Assembly (NCBI GenBank): GCA_937950415.1
Contig: CALFDL010000072.1
Coordinates: 1-39,934 of the forward strand
DNA length: 39,934 bases
Direction: 5' to 3'
Origin: an uncultured Collinsella sp.
Lineage (GTDB): Bacteria; Actinomycetota; Coriobacteriia; Coriobacteriales; Coriobacteriaceae
Below are positions 15,770 to 22,758 of the stretch, piece after piece. The notes beneath the pieces were generated by a model. It was not told where the DNA came from. It searched no databases and saw nothing but the letters and a program-made list of their open reading frames with translations. Numbering within the stretch: the first letter of the stretch is position 1; every line of letters begins with the position of its first letter. The translations under genes and the position numbers were made by a program.

Positions 15770-16739
15770 GAGCCTCGCCTCCCTCGCAGAAAAACGAAAT
15801 GATCAGATCATCAAAGTCCTGAATCTCCTCGTGGCCAAAACCTTCAAAGAACTCATGACGCTTTTCGCAGGTCAGGTTGTTATAGACCGCAAACTGCGTC
15901 GCTGGCGGACAGACGATATCGGCTGTGCCAGTGCCAAACAGCACGGGGCATTTGACCATAGGGGCAAAGTTCTTGGAATCGAAGTACGCCAGCTTGGCAT
16001 AGGCTTCGTCAATACGAGTCGAGTCCTCATCAAACCAGCGAGACCAATAGCGCAGGCCTTCGTAGGCAATGTCGTCGGCATCCAAATCCCAGACCAGGCG
16101 GAAATCCGACAGGAAGGGATAGAGGATGGCGGCACGATTGATAAGCTCGCTATTAAGCGCACAGGTCGCAATACCCAAACCGCCGCCCTGCGACGCGCCG
16201 TTCACAAACACACGGGCAAGATCGATGCCCTCGAGCTCACGAACAATACGGCACAGGATTCGAATATCTTGGTGTAAGCGGACATAGTAGAGGTTGGCCG
16301 GGTCGCCGTCGATGCCGGCGACGATATGCCCGGCAACCGTTGTGCCCTCAAATCCACCAATGTCCTCGGAGGGACCTCCTTGGCCGGGGCAGTCGAGGGC
16401 GATGAGTGCCATGCCCATGCCCGCAAACGACGCCTGCTCAAACCAGCTGCGGCTTGCACCCGGATACCCATGAAACTGAAGCACCAATGGCACGGGCTCG
16501 TCCGAGACGGGTTTAAGGTACTTGGCATGCAGGCGAGCGCCACACATGCCGGTATACCAGAGGTCGAAAAGCTGGCAGGTCGCGGCATCGGTGACCGATG
16601 CCGTCTCGATCGCATAGTCAAGCCCGACGGCGTCGGCCTCGGCCATGCGATCCTTCCAAAAGAGATCGAAATCTGATGGACGGGGCATGGCGCCTCGATA
16701 TTCACCAAATTGATGTTGTAGCTCCTGAGCACTTGGCAT
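15762..16739 (-). CDS. Acetyl xylan esterase/cephalosporin C deacetylase-like (CE7/AXE1) acetylesterase, probably acting on O-acetylated sialic acid
   Basis: 325-aa alpha/beta-hydrolase of the AXE1 type. The nucleophile motif GASQGG holds Ser183, the acid is probably Asp274 in TADIVCPP, and the base His303 is in GFGHEE. QFHGYPG (88-94) provides the oxyanion hole and DCPGQGG corresponds to the CE7 RGQGG motif. No signal peptide, so cytoplasmic. CE7 enzymes remove acetyl groups from small sugars. Its place in a nanAKE operon suggests de-O-acetylation of imported sialic acid, which I infer from context only. The ATG at 16739 is preferred over a TTG at 16754. Its end overlaps the paralogue downstream by eight bases. 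Confidence 0.85.
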   Translation of the reverse strand: MPSAQELQHQFGEYRGAMPRPSDFDLFWKDRMAEADAVGLDYAIETASVTDAATCQLFDLWYTGMCGARLHAKYLKPVSDEPVPLVLQFHGYPGASRSWFEQASFAGMGMALIALDCPGQGGPSEDIGGFEGTTVAGHIVAGIDGDPANLYYVRLHQDIRILCRIVRELEGIDLARVFVNGASQGGGLGIATCALNSELINRAAILYPFLSDFRLVWDLDADDIAYEGLRYWSRWFDEDSTRIDEAYAKLAYFDSKNFAPMVKCPVLFGTGTADIVCPPATQFAVYNNLTCEKRHEFFEGFGHEEIQDFDDLIISFFCEGGEAHV

Positions 16740-16819
16740 GGCTCGTGAACCCAACCTTTCGAAATCGCAACGGAGGAGCGCCCGGCGAGGGAACCGGGCG
16801 CACGGGAGGGAAAGCGAGG

Positions 16820-17647
16820 TTACTCGCCGAGCTTGGGATGCAGCAGCGACGGCGCAGCGCCGAGCAGCATCTTGGTGTAGGGGTCCTGAGGGTGCTGGAA
16901 GACCTGCTTGGCCTCGCCCTGCTCGACGATCTTGCCGCCATTCATAACGATGATGTCGTCAGAGATATAGCGGACCGTCTGGATGTCATGGCTGATGAAC
17001 ACCATGGCCAGGCCGAGCTCCTTCTTAAGGTCGGTCAGCAGGTTCAGAATCTGCGCGCGGACCGAAACGTCCAGAGCCGAGGTGGGCTCGTCGGCGATGA
17101 TGGCATCGGGGTTCAGCGACAGGGCACGGGCAATTGCGACGCGCTGACGCTGGCCGCCCGAAAGCTGGCCGGGAAGAACCTCGGCAGCGGAGCTGGGCAG
17201 ACCGGTGAGCTCCAAGAGTTCCTTGACGCGCTTCTCCTGCTCGGCCTCGGTACCCAAGTTGTGGACGCGCATGGGGTCGAGCAGCTGCTCGCGAACGACC
17301 ATGCGGGGGTTGAGCGCCGTGGCCGGGTTCTGGAACACGACCGAGATGACGCGACCCATGTGGCGACGGTCCTCGGCGGTACGTTTGGTAACGTCCTTGC
17401 CCTTAAAGTAGACCTTGCCACTCGTGGGGGCCTGCAGGCCACACATGACGTTGGCGGTGGTGGACTTTCCGCAACCGGACTCGCCGACGATGCCGATGGT
17501 CTGTCCGGGCATGAGCTTAATCGTTACACCCTGGACGGCGTGAACCAGGTTGGGGTGCAGAATCGAGCCGGTACGGGTCCTAAAGGTGACGTGGACGTCA
17601 TCAAGGAAGATGATCGGCTCGACGCCGTTGACTGCGGTCTCGCTCAT
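16820..17647 (-). CDS. Dipeptide-type ABC transporter ATP-binding protein, DppF/OppF type (probable sialic acid importer)
   Basis: 275-aa ABC ATPase. Walker A GESGCGKS (55-62), signature LSGGQ with following RQRVAIARALSL, Walker B AIIADEPTSALD and the H-loop His in VFISHD are all present. It ends soon after the DPYTKMLLGAAP motif, so it is shorter than OppF, which has a C-terminal extension. The ATG at 17647 directly abuts the TAG stop of the fusion gene, and GGAGGTGATG at the end of that gene supplies the ribosome binding site, so the two are tightly coupled. It would pair with the ATPase half of the fusion protein. Confidence 0.93.
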   Translation of the reverse strand: MSETAVNGVEPIIFLDDVHVTFRTRTGSILHPNLVHAVQGVTIKLMPGQTIGIVGESGCGKSTTANVMCGLQAPTSGKVYFKGKDVTKRTAEDRRHMGRVISVVFQNPATALNPRMVVREQLLDPMRVHNLGTEAEQEKRVKELLELTGLPSSAAEVLPGQLSGGQRQRVAIARALSLNPDAIIADEPTSALDVSVRAQILNLLTDLKKELGLAMVFISHDIQTVRYISDDIIVMNGGKIVEQGEAKQVFQHPQDPYTKMLLGAAPSLLHPKLGE

Positions 17648-19663
17648 CTACATCACCTCCGCGTGAGGGGTCAAACCATTTGCCTTGAGCACCTCGTCGG
17701 GGAGCTCGGAATAGAAGTGCTCGGTGCCGGGCACGCGCTTGAAGACCGGACGGGTATCCAGGCCAATACGCGGATGGCTCGAGCGGGGTGCGAAGCGATC
17801 GCCCTTGGGGAAATCGCGCGGGCTGGGAACGGCGCCGGGGACCTGGTGCAGACGGCCCGAGCCGCTCTCGATGGACAGAACGGAGCCCAGAAGACCGCGG
17901 GTGTACTCGTGGATCGGGTTGGTGAGCAGCTCCTTGGTGGGTGCCTGCTCGATAACCTGACCGGCGTACATAACCGTGATGTTGTGGGCGACCTCGGCGA
18001 CCAGAGCCAGGTCATGCGAAACGAAGATCATGGCAAAGCCGAGCTTGGCCTGAAGATCGTTGAGCAGCTTGATGACCTGCTTCTGGACGGTAACGTCCAG
18101 AGCGGTCGTGGGCTCGTCGCAGATGACCAGCTTGGGGTCGCGGGTAAGGGCCATAGCGATCAGGACACGCTGACGCTGGCCGCCGGAGAGCTCATGCGGA
18201 TAGCTCTCGAGCGTGCGCTTGGGATCGAGGCCGACGAGCTCCAGGAGCTCCTCGGCGCTGCGGGTTCCGCCGCGCTTGGTGAGCTGCTTCATCTGGGCAG
18301 AGATGAGCATGGAAGGGTTGAGCGAGGACAGGGCGTCCTGATAGACCATAGCGATATCGGTACCGCGCAGGCCGAACCACTCCTTCTTGCTCATCTTGAG
18401 CAGGTCACGGCCCTCCCAGAGGACCTCGCCGGAAAGGTGCTCGTCCTCATCGGTCAGGCCCATGATGGCCAGCGTGGTGATGGACTTACCGCAACCGGAC
18501 TCGCCCACCAGGCCCATGGTCTGACCAGGACGGACGTCAAAGTTGACATGGTCGACGACGTTGATATCACCGTGATGCTCAAACTGGATGCAGAAGTCAC
18601 GGACCGAGAGAATCGGTTCGACAGACTCGTCGGGCACATGGCGATCGTCACGCTTGAGCTCAACATCGCGCAGGGCACCAAGGCGAGCGGAGAGGGACTG
18701 GGCCTGCTCCTTGTAGGCGCGAACGGGGTCGGAGACCAGCAGGTCGGCCTCGCGACGCTTGGAGGAATCGGTCGGATCCAGGGCGGCGGAGGGAGCAGCG
18801 GCCATGGCGTCGGTAATGCCCTCGGAGAGGATGTTGAGCGCCAGGCAGGTGATCATGATGGCCAGGCCCGGGAACAGCGCCTGCCACCAACGGCCAGCGA
18901 GCACGCCGCCGCGGGCGTCGGCGAGGATGTTGCCCCAGGTAGCGGTGGGCTCCTGGATACCAGCGCCGATAAAGGTCAGCGAGGCCTCGAAGATGATGGC
19001 GTCGGCGACCAGGGTAACGGTAAAGACCATGATCGGGGCGATGCAGTTACGCAGAACATGCTTGATCAAAATCCACGGAGCCTTGGCGCCGGAAACGATG
19101 ACCGCGCGGACATAGTCCTCGCCGTACTCGGACACGATGTTGGCGCGTACGATACGGGCAATCTGCGGAGTGTACATAAAGCCGATGGCGAAGATGATCG
19201 ACGGCACGGAGTTGCCCAGGATGGAGACGAAGACGGCCGCGAGGGCGATGCCCGGGATGGACATGATGATGTCCAAGATACGCATGATCGTCTCGGAGAC
19301 GGCCTTGCGCGAAACCGCTGCAAGGGCGCCCACGACCGAGCCGCAGACCAGAGCCATGGCAGTGGCGCCAAAGCCGATGATCAGCGAGTAACGGCCACCG
19401 TAGAGCATACGCGACAGAATGTCGCGGCCCTTATCGTCGGTACCGAAGATAAATCCGTTGCCGGGAGCCTGGCGAGCCGTAAAGATCTCGACCGGGCTAT
19501 AGGGGGCAAGAAGGGGCGCCAGAATCGCAGTCAGGGCGACCAGCACCAGCACGACGGCTGCAATCTTAGAAGACAGCGTCATCTTCTTCCAGCCACCGAG
19601 CTTGAGCCCCTTGGAAGCAGCCTTCTCGAGCTGCTCGGTTTGCTTCTCTCGAATCTTTACCAT
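17648..19663 (-). CDS. Fused DppC-type permease and DppD-type ATPase of the sialic-acid-operon ABC transporter
   Basis: One 671-aa polypeptide combining an inner-membrane permease and an ABC ATPase. Residues 1-285 are permease: first membrane segment about 33-53, FGTDDKGRDIL (73-83), EAA loop around 180-205. A linker of about 60 residues (290-350) leads to the ATPase: Walker A GESGCGKS (387-394), LSGGQ (492-496), Walker B LVICDEP (512-518), H-loop His550. The C-terminal oligopeptide-transporter domain (HQVPGAVPSPRDF...) is present, but where the family normally has a Cys-rich GCRFxPRC segment it reads G-D-R-F-A-P-R-S. Such permease/ATPase fusions are known in Actinobacteria. The start is the ATG at 19663, three bases after the previous stop. 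Confidence 0.93.
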   Translation of the reverse strand: MVKIREKQTEQLEKAASKGLKLGGWKKMTLSSKIAAVVLVLVALTAILAPLLAPYSPVEIFTARQAPGNGFIFGTDDKGRDILSRMLYGGRYSLIIGFGATAMALVCGSVVGALAAVSRKAVSETIMRILDIIMSIPGIALAAVFVSILGNSVPSIIFAIGFMYTPQIARIVRANIVSEYGEDYVRAVIVSGAKAPWILIKHVLRNCIAPIMVFTVTLVADAIIFEASLTFIGAGIQEPTATWGNILADARGGVLAGRWWQALFPGLAIMITCLALNILSEGITDAMAAAPSAALDPTDSSKRREADLLVSDPVRAYKEQAQSLSARLGALRDVELKRDDRHVPDESVEPILSVRDFCIQFEHHGDINVVDHVNFDVRPGQTMGLVGESGCGKSITTLAIMGLTDEDEHLSGEVLWEGRDLLKMSKKEWFGLRGTDIAMVYQDALSSLNPSMLISAQMKQLTKRGGTRSAEELLELVGLDPKRTLESYPHELSGGQRQRVLIAMALTRDPKLVICDEPTTALDVTVQKQVIKLLNDLQAKLGFAMIFVSHDLALVAEVAHNITVMYAGQVIEQAPTKELLTNPIHEYTRGLLGSVLSIESGSGRLHQVPGAVPSPRDFPKGDRFAPRSSHPRIGLDTRPVFKRVPGTEHFYSELPDEVLKANGLTPHAEVM

Positions 19664-19666
19664 AAT

Positions 19667-20623
19667 CTACACCGTCCTGATGCGCGGGTTGATGAGCAGG
19701 TAGAGCATGTCAACCACGATGTTGATGATGATGAAGGCAAGAGCAACGACGATGACGACGCCCTGAACCAGGTTCGCCTCGTTGCCCTGAACGCCCTGCA
19801 GAATCGCGGTGCCCATGCCGGGGAGGTTGAAGATAACCTCGATGACGACGGCGCCGCCCATGAGGTAACCGATCTTAAGACCGAGGGTGGTGACCGGGGT
19901 GATCAGCGCATTGCGAAGAACGTTGATACCGACGACGACCTTCTCGGGAACGCCGGCGCCGCGAGCCATACGGACATAATCCTTGTCGAGCTCCTCGACC
20001 ATGGCGGTACGCACGATACGAGTCATCTGGCCCGTCAGCGGAAATGCCAAGGCGATAGCGGGCATGATCATACGTCCCAGATAGCCAACCGGATTCGTGG
20101 TGAAGTGAGGCAGAGCACCCGATGCCGGGAGCACCTTAAGGTAGGAAGAGAACAGCAGGATCAACAGAACGGCAAGCCAGAACGACGGGGTTGCCAAGCC
20201 GGCGATGGAAAAGACGCGGATCACTTGGTCCGGCCATTTGTCGCGATACAGTGCCGCGATGACGCCGAGCAAAAACGAAACGACCGCACCGATAGCAAGA
20301 CCGATAAAGGTCAGCTGCATCGTGACGGGCAGGGCCGTGGAGATGCGCTTGGCAACGGAGTTGCGAGCAGCACCATAGGTGCCCATGTCGCCATGGATCA
20401 GATCGCCCATATAGCGCACGTAGCGCACGGGCCAGGGGTCGTCCAGACCATACTTCTCATGGTACTCGGCAACCGCCTCGGGCGAGGCACCGTCACCCAA
20501 CGCCGTGTAGGCGGGGTCGGTCTTGGAGAACGACATAAGGAAGAACACCAGGACGGTGACGCCCAATGCCATGATCGGCAGCGCCACAAGACGCCTTCCA
20601 ATCAAACGTAGCAAGTTGTTCAC
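19667..20623 (-). CDS. Dipeptide-type ABC transporter permease, DppB type (probable sialic acid importer)
   Basis: 318-aa integral membrane permease starting MNNLLRLIGRRLVALPIMALG, with the first membrane segment directly after the N-terminus. A DPAYTALGDGASPEAV external loop follows, and the EAA loop RMARGAGVPEKVVVGINVLRNALI is in the second half. The GTG at 20623 has AAAGGGGAG upstream at normal spacing; the frame is open 11 codons further but without a ribosome binding site. It heterodimerises with the permease half of the fusion encoded next. The gene is separated from the binding-protein gene by 157 bp containing hairpins. Confidence 0.93.
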   Translation of the reverse strand: MNNLLRLIGRRLVALPIMALGVTVLVFFLMSFSKTDPAYTALGDGASPEAVAEYHEKYGLDDPWPVRYVRYMGDLIHGDMGTYGAARNSVAKRISTALPVTMQLTFIGLAIGAVVSFLLGVIAALYRDKWPDQVIRVFSIAGLATPSFWLAVLLILLFSSYLKVLPASGALPHFTTNPVGYLGRMIMPAIALAFPLTGQMTRIVRTAMVEELDKDYVRMARGAGVPEKVVVGINVLRNALITPVTTLGLKIGYLMGGAVVIEVIFNLPGMGTAILQGVQGNEANLVQGVVIVVALAFIIINIVVDMLYLLINPRIRTV

Positions 20624-20664
20624 GTTCTCTCCCCTTTCTTTTGTCGGTAGGACCAACTGGTATA

Positions 20665-20718
20665 TGAGTATGGATACTCATTACAAGACCCGAGCGACAT
20701 CGTTGCCGCCCGGGTCTT
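20665..20718 (-). other. Hairpins between binding-protein and permease genes of the nan transporter
   Basis: An 11-bp stem (AAGACCCG.GC at 20685-20695 against GCCCGGGTCTT at 20708-20718, one wobble) with a 12-nt loop, and beside it a dyad TGAGTAT-GG-ATACTCA (20665-20680). The T run on the minus strand is weak (TTGTAAT). The position after the binding-protein gene mirrors 2624-2653 in the other transporter operon and fits a partial terminator or 3' stabiliser that raises binding-protein level over permease level. Confidence 0.55.
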
Positions 20719-20780
20719 TGTTTCAACTATGAGGATACGGTCCCAACGACCGACATCCTGCATACAGACTCAAGCGAGTC

Positions 20781-22394
20781 TTACGCCTTGACGGTCGCAA
20801 CGCCCCTGAAGGACATGCTCGTCGTGCCGATGCCCTTGAAGCCATCGAGAGCCTCGCCGTTGGGCGCAGTGGACGGATCGTCCCAGGAAGCGGAGACGGT
20901 CTTGACGTGGACAACGGGGTACAGAACGGCGTTGTCGGCAATGATGTCGAAGCACTCGTTCCACTTCTTCTGCTGCTCGTCGCCCTCGGCGGCAAGAGCC
21001 TCGTCCATGAGGCCATGGAGCTTCTGCCACTCAGCGGACTCCTTCCACGGGCAACGGGTCTGCATCCAGACGTTGTCGCCGTACCACCAGTTGAGCAGCA
21101 GGTCGGGGTCGGCGCCGAAGCAGGAGGGATCGCCAGGGGCAAGGAGGATATCGTAGGCCTCGCCGCCGTCGATGGCAGCGTAGGTGGCCGGCGAGGTATC
21201 GGTCTGGATGGTCACATCGAAGCCGAGAGCGTCGAGGTCGTTCTTGACCTGGGCGGCCATGCCCTTAATCTGCTCGTTGTCGGTGGTGCGCAGGGTGATG
21301 GCACCCGGGGTGATGCCAGACTCCTCGATGAGCTTCTTAGCCTTCTTGGCGTCGGTCTTGTACACCGTGGAAGCCTCATGATAGTTGGTGAAGCTCTTGG
21401 GCAGGTAGCAGCTGGCAGCGGTGGCAAGGCCGGCGAAGGTGTTGCTGACCATCTTCTCGGTGTCGAGCGCATACATGACAGCCTGACGGACCTTGACGTT
21501 GTTCCAAGGCTCCTTGGCGACGTTGAACATGATGAAGCGGGTGCCGAAACCCTGAACGTTATCGATCTTGCAGCCGGCGCTCTCGAGCTGGTCGACGGCG
21601 TCAGCGGTGACAAGCTCCATGACGAGCGTGGAGCCCTCCTGCTGAGCGGTAACGCGAGCGGTGGGGTCGGTCAGGATGCTGTACTGGATCTTCTTATCCT
21701 CGGCAGCATACTCACCGTTGTACTCGGGGTTGGGAACCAGGGTGATCTCGGTATCGGAGATAGAGTCGTACATCCAGGGGCCGGAGCCGATCGGCTGCTT
21801 GGCGCGATCCTCCTCGGTCTGGGTGGCCGGAGTAACGCGGACGATGGCCAGACGATCCTTGAGCAGGGAGAAGTTGGGGACCTTGGTCTTGACCGTCACG
21901 GTGCTGGCGTCCTTGGCCTCGATGGACTCGAAGGGCTGGAAGAACGGAGCATAGGTAGCGGAAGCGGCGCAAGCGGTGTAGGAGGCAACGACATCGTCAG
22001 CGGTGACCTCGGTGCCATCGGAGAACTTGGCGCCCTTGCGGATGGTGACCTCGAAAGTGGTGTCGTCCACAGACTTGGGATCGTCGGTGGCGAGCTCGTT
22101 GAAGGTGCTGTAGTCGTGGTAATCGATGCCGTAGAGGCCCTCGACGACGTGCCAGTTAGCACCCAGGCCCACAGCGGAGCCGGTGCTGGCGGGATCGAAG
22201 CTGGACGGAGCGTAAGCGGAACCAGCGGTGATCACGCCGCCGCCACGGTTGGCGGAATCGGTGGAACCGGAAGCGGAACCCTCGTCGCTAGAGCTGCCAC
22301 CGCAGCCGGTGAGACCAAGCCCTGCGACAGCAGCGACGCTGCCGGTGAGGCCGAGGAACGAACGCCTGGACATACCCTTGTTGATGATGGCCAT
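20781..22394 (-). CDS. Extracellular solute-binding lipoprotein, family 5, of the sialic-acid-operon ABC transporter
   Basis: 537-aa binding lipoprotein. The N-terminus has a clear twin-arginine motif (SRRSFLGLT, Arg10-Arg11), a hydrophobic stretch and the lipobox GLTGC with Cys31, followed by a Gly/Ser-rich tether. It therefore looks like a Tat-exported lipoprotein. The mature domain has family-5 features (YAPSSFDPASTGSAVGLGANWHVVEGLYGID, AKFSDGTEVTADDVV). The ATG at 22394 has AGGAG at five bases and removes five doubtful upstream codons. Family-5 importers carry sialic acid in Haemophilus ducreyi (Sat) and Bifidobacterium breve; here sialic acid as ligand is inferred from the operon. Confidence 0.92.
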   Translation of the reverse strand: MAIINKGMSRRSFLGLTGSVAAVAGLGLTGCGGSSSDEGSASGSTDSANRGGGVITAGSAYAPSSFDPASTGSAVGLGANWHVVEGLYGIDYHDYSTFNELATDDPKSVDDTTFEVTIRKGAKFSDGTEVTADDVVASYTACAASATYAPFFQPFESIEAKDASTVTVKTKVPNFSLLKDRLAIVRVTPATQTEEDRAKQPIGSGPWMYDSISDTEITLVPNPEYNGEYAAEDKKIQYSILTDPTARVTAQQEGSTLVMELVTADAVDQLESAGCKIDNVQGFGTRFIMFNVAKEPWNNVKVRQAVMYALDTEKMVSNTFAGLATAASCYLPKSFTNYHEASTVYKTDAKKAKKLIEESGITPGAITLRTTDNEQIKGMAAQVKNDLDALGFDVTIQTDTSPATYAAIDGGEAYDILLAPGDPSCFGADPDLLLNWWYGDNVWMQTRCPWKESAEWQKLHGLMDEALAAEGDEQQKKWNECFDIIADNAVLYPVVHVKTVSASWDDPSTAPNGEALDGFKGIGTTSMSFRGVATVKA

Positions 22395-22463
22395 GTCTTC
22401 TCCTATCAATAGAGAATCTTACTCGGGAGCACCTAGACGTGCCCCCGCGCAACTTGCGGACGA

Positions 22464-22491
22464 TATATACCTTACCTACCGACGAACCCAA
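22464..22491 (-). promoter_or_regulatory. Candidate nan operon promoter, proximal
   Basis: Minus strand TTGGGT (22486-22491) and TATATA (22464-22469) with 16-base spacing, about 70 bases before the binding-protein ATG. The two dyads at 22513-22595 would then lie directly upstream, where an activator or repressor could act. Confidence 0.35.
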
Positions 22492-22512
22492 CTGAGGTGC
22501 CGCGCTCGGCGA

Positions 22513-22595
22513 CCGATACATACATACGCTTGAACGGTATTTACTACCGTTCACCGAATTCGTTGACAAATGATTCGCCAGACAGTATGTATCGG
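22513..22595. repeat. 11-bp perfect inverted arms enclosing the nan operator candidate
   Basis: CCGATACATAC (22513-22523) and GTATGTATCGG (22585-22595) are exact reverse complements separated by 61 bases, and the dyad at 22531-22553 lies between them. They may be two binding sites for one regulator (DNA looping) or, if transcription starts further upstream, the closing helix of a structured leader. Confidence 0.6.
22531..22553. promoter_or_regulatory. Candidate operator dyad of the nan operon
   Basis: TGAACGGTA (22531-22539), five bases, then TACCGTTCA (22545-22553): a perfect 9-bp inverted repeat with the half-site spacing expected for a dimeric repressor. No regulator gene is found in the window, so the binding protein is unknown. 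GntR-, LacI- and RpiR-type regulators control nan genes elsewhere. Confidence 0.55.
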
Positions 22596-22629
22596 CAAGG
22601 TGAGATATCAGTCTTCGTCAACCCGCAGG

Positions 22630-22664
22630 ATAGCAGGGTTTTCGCTTGGGTTAGTCAAACGTTT
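22630..22664 (-). promoter_or_regulatory. Candidate nan operon promoter, distal, overlapping an AAACGTTT palindrome
   Basis: Minus strand TTGACT (22653-22658) and TGCTAT (22630-22635) with 17-base spacing. The 8-bp palindrome AAACGTTT (22657-22664) overlaps the -35 box and matches the core of the palindrome upstream of gapA. If used, it would give a leader of about 230 nt that includes both inverted repeats. Confidence 0.3.
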
Positions 22665-22758
22665 TAGCGTTAATAAAACCCGAAACCAGCAGGCAATCAT
22701 GGCGAAATAAATGGTTGAAAATCGCGCAATCATGTATATCAGTTGTTTAGGCTCGCGT

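Larger units (their letters stand above)
22395..22758. other. 364-bp intergenic control region upstream of the nan operon
   Basis: The only gene-free stretch longer than 300 bases, between the uvrC stop and the binding-protein start. It holds two candidate promoters, a 9-bp-arm dyad, an enclosing pair of 11-bp inverted arms and an AAACGTTT palindrome, listed separately. No uvrC terminator with a T run is evident. No coding frame in it has a convincing ribosome binding site. Confidence 0.7.

Noticed and set aside
16598..20611. Open frame of 1337 codons on the plus strand
   Set aside because: It lies antisense to four well-supported transporter and esterase genes, has no family motif and is rich in low-complexity runs of Asp, His, Gly and Arg. 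It is the mirror of GC-rich codons on the other strand.
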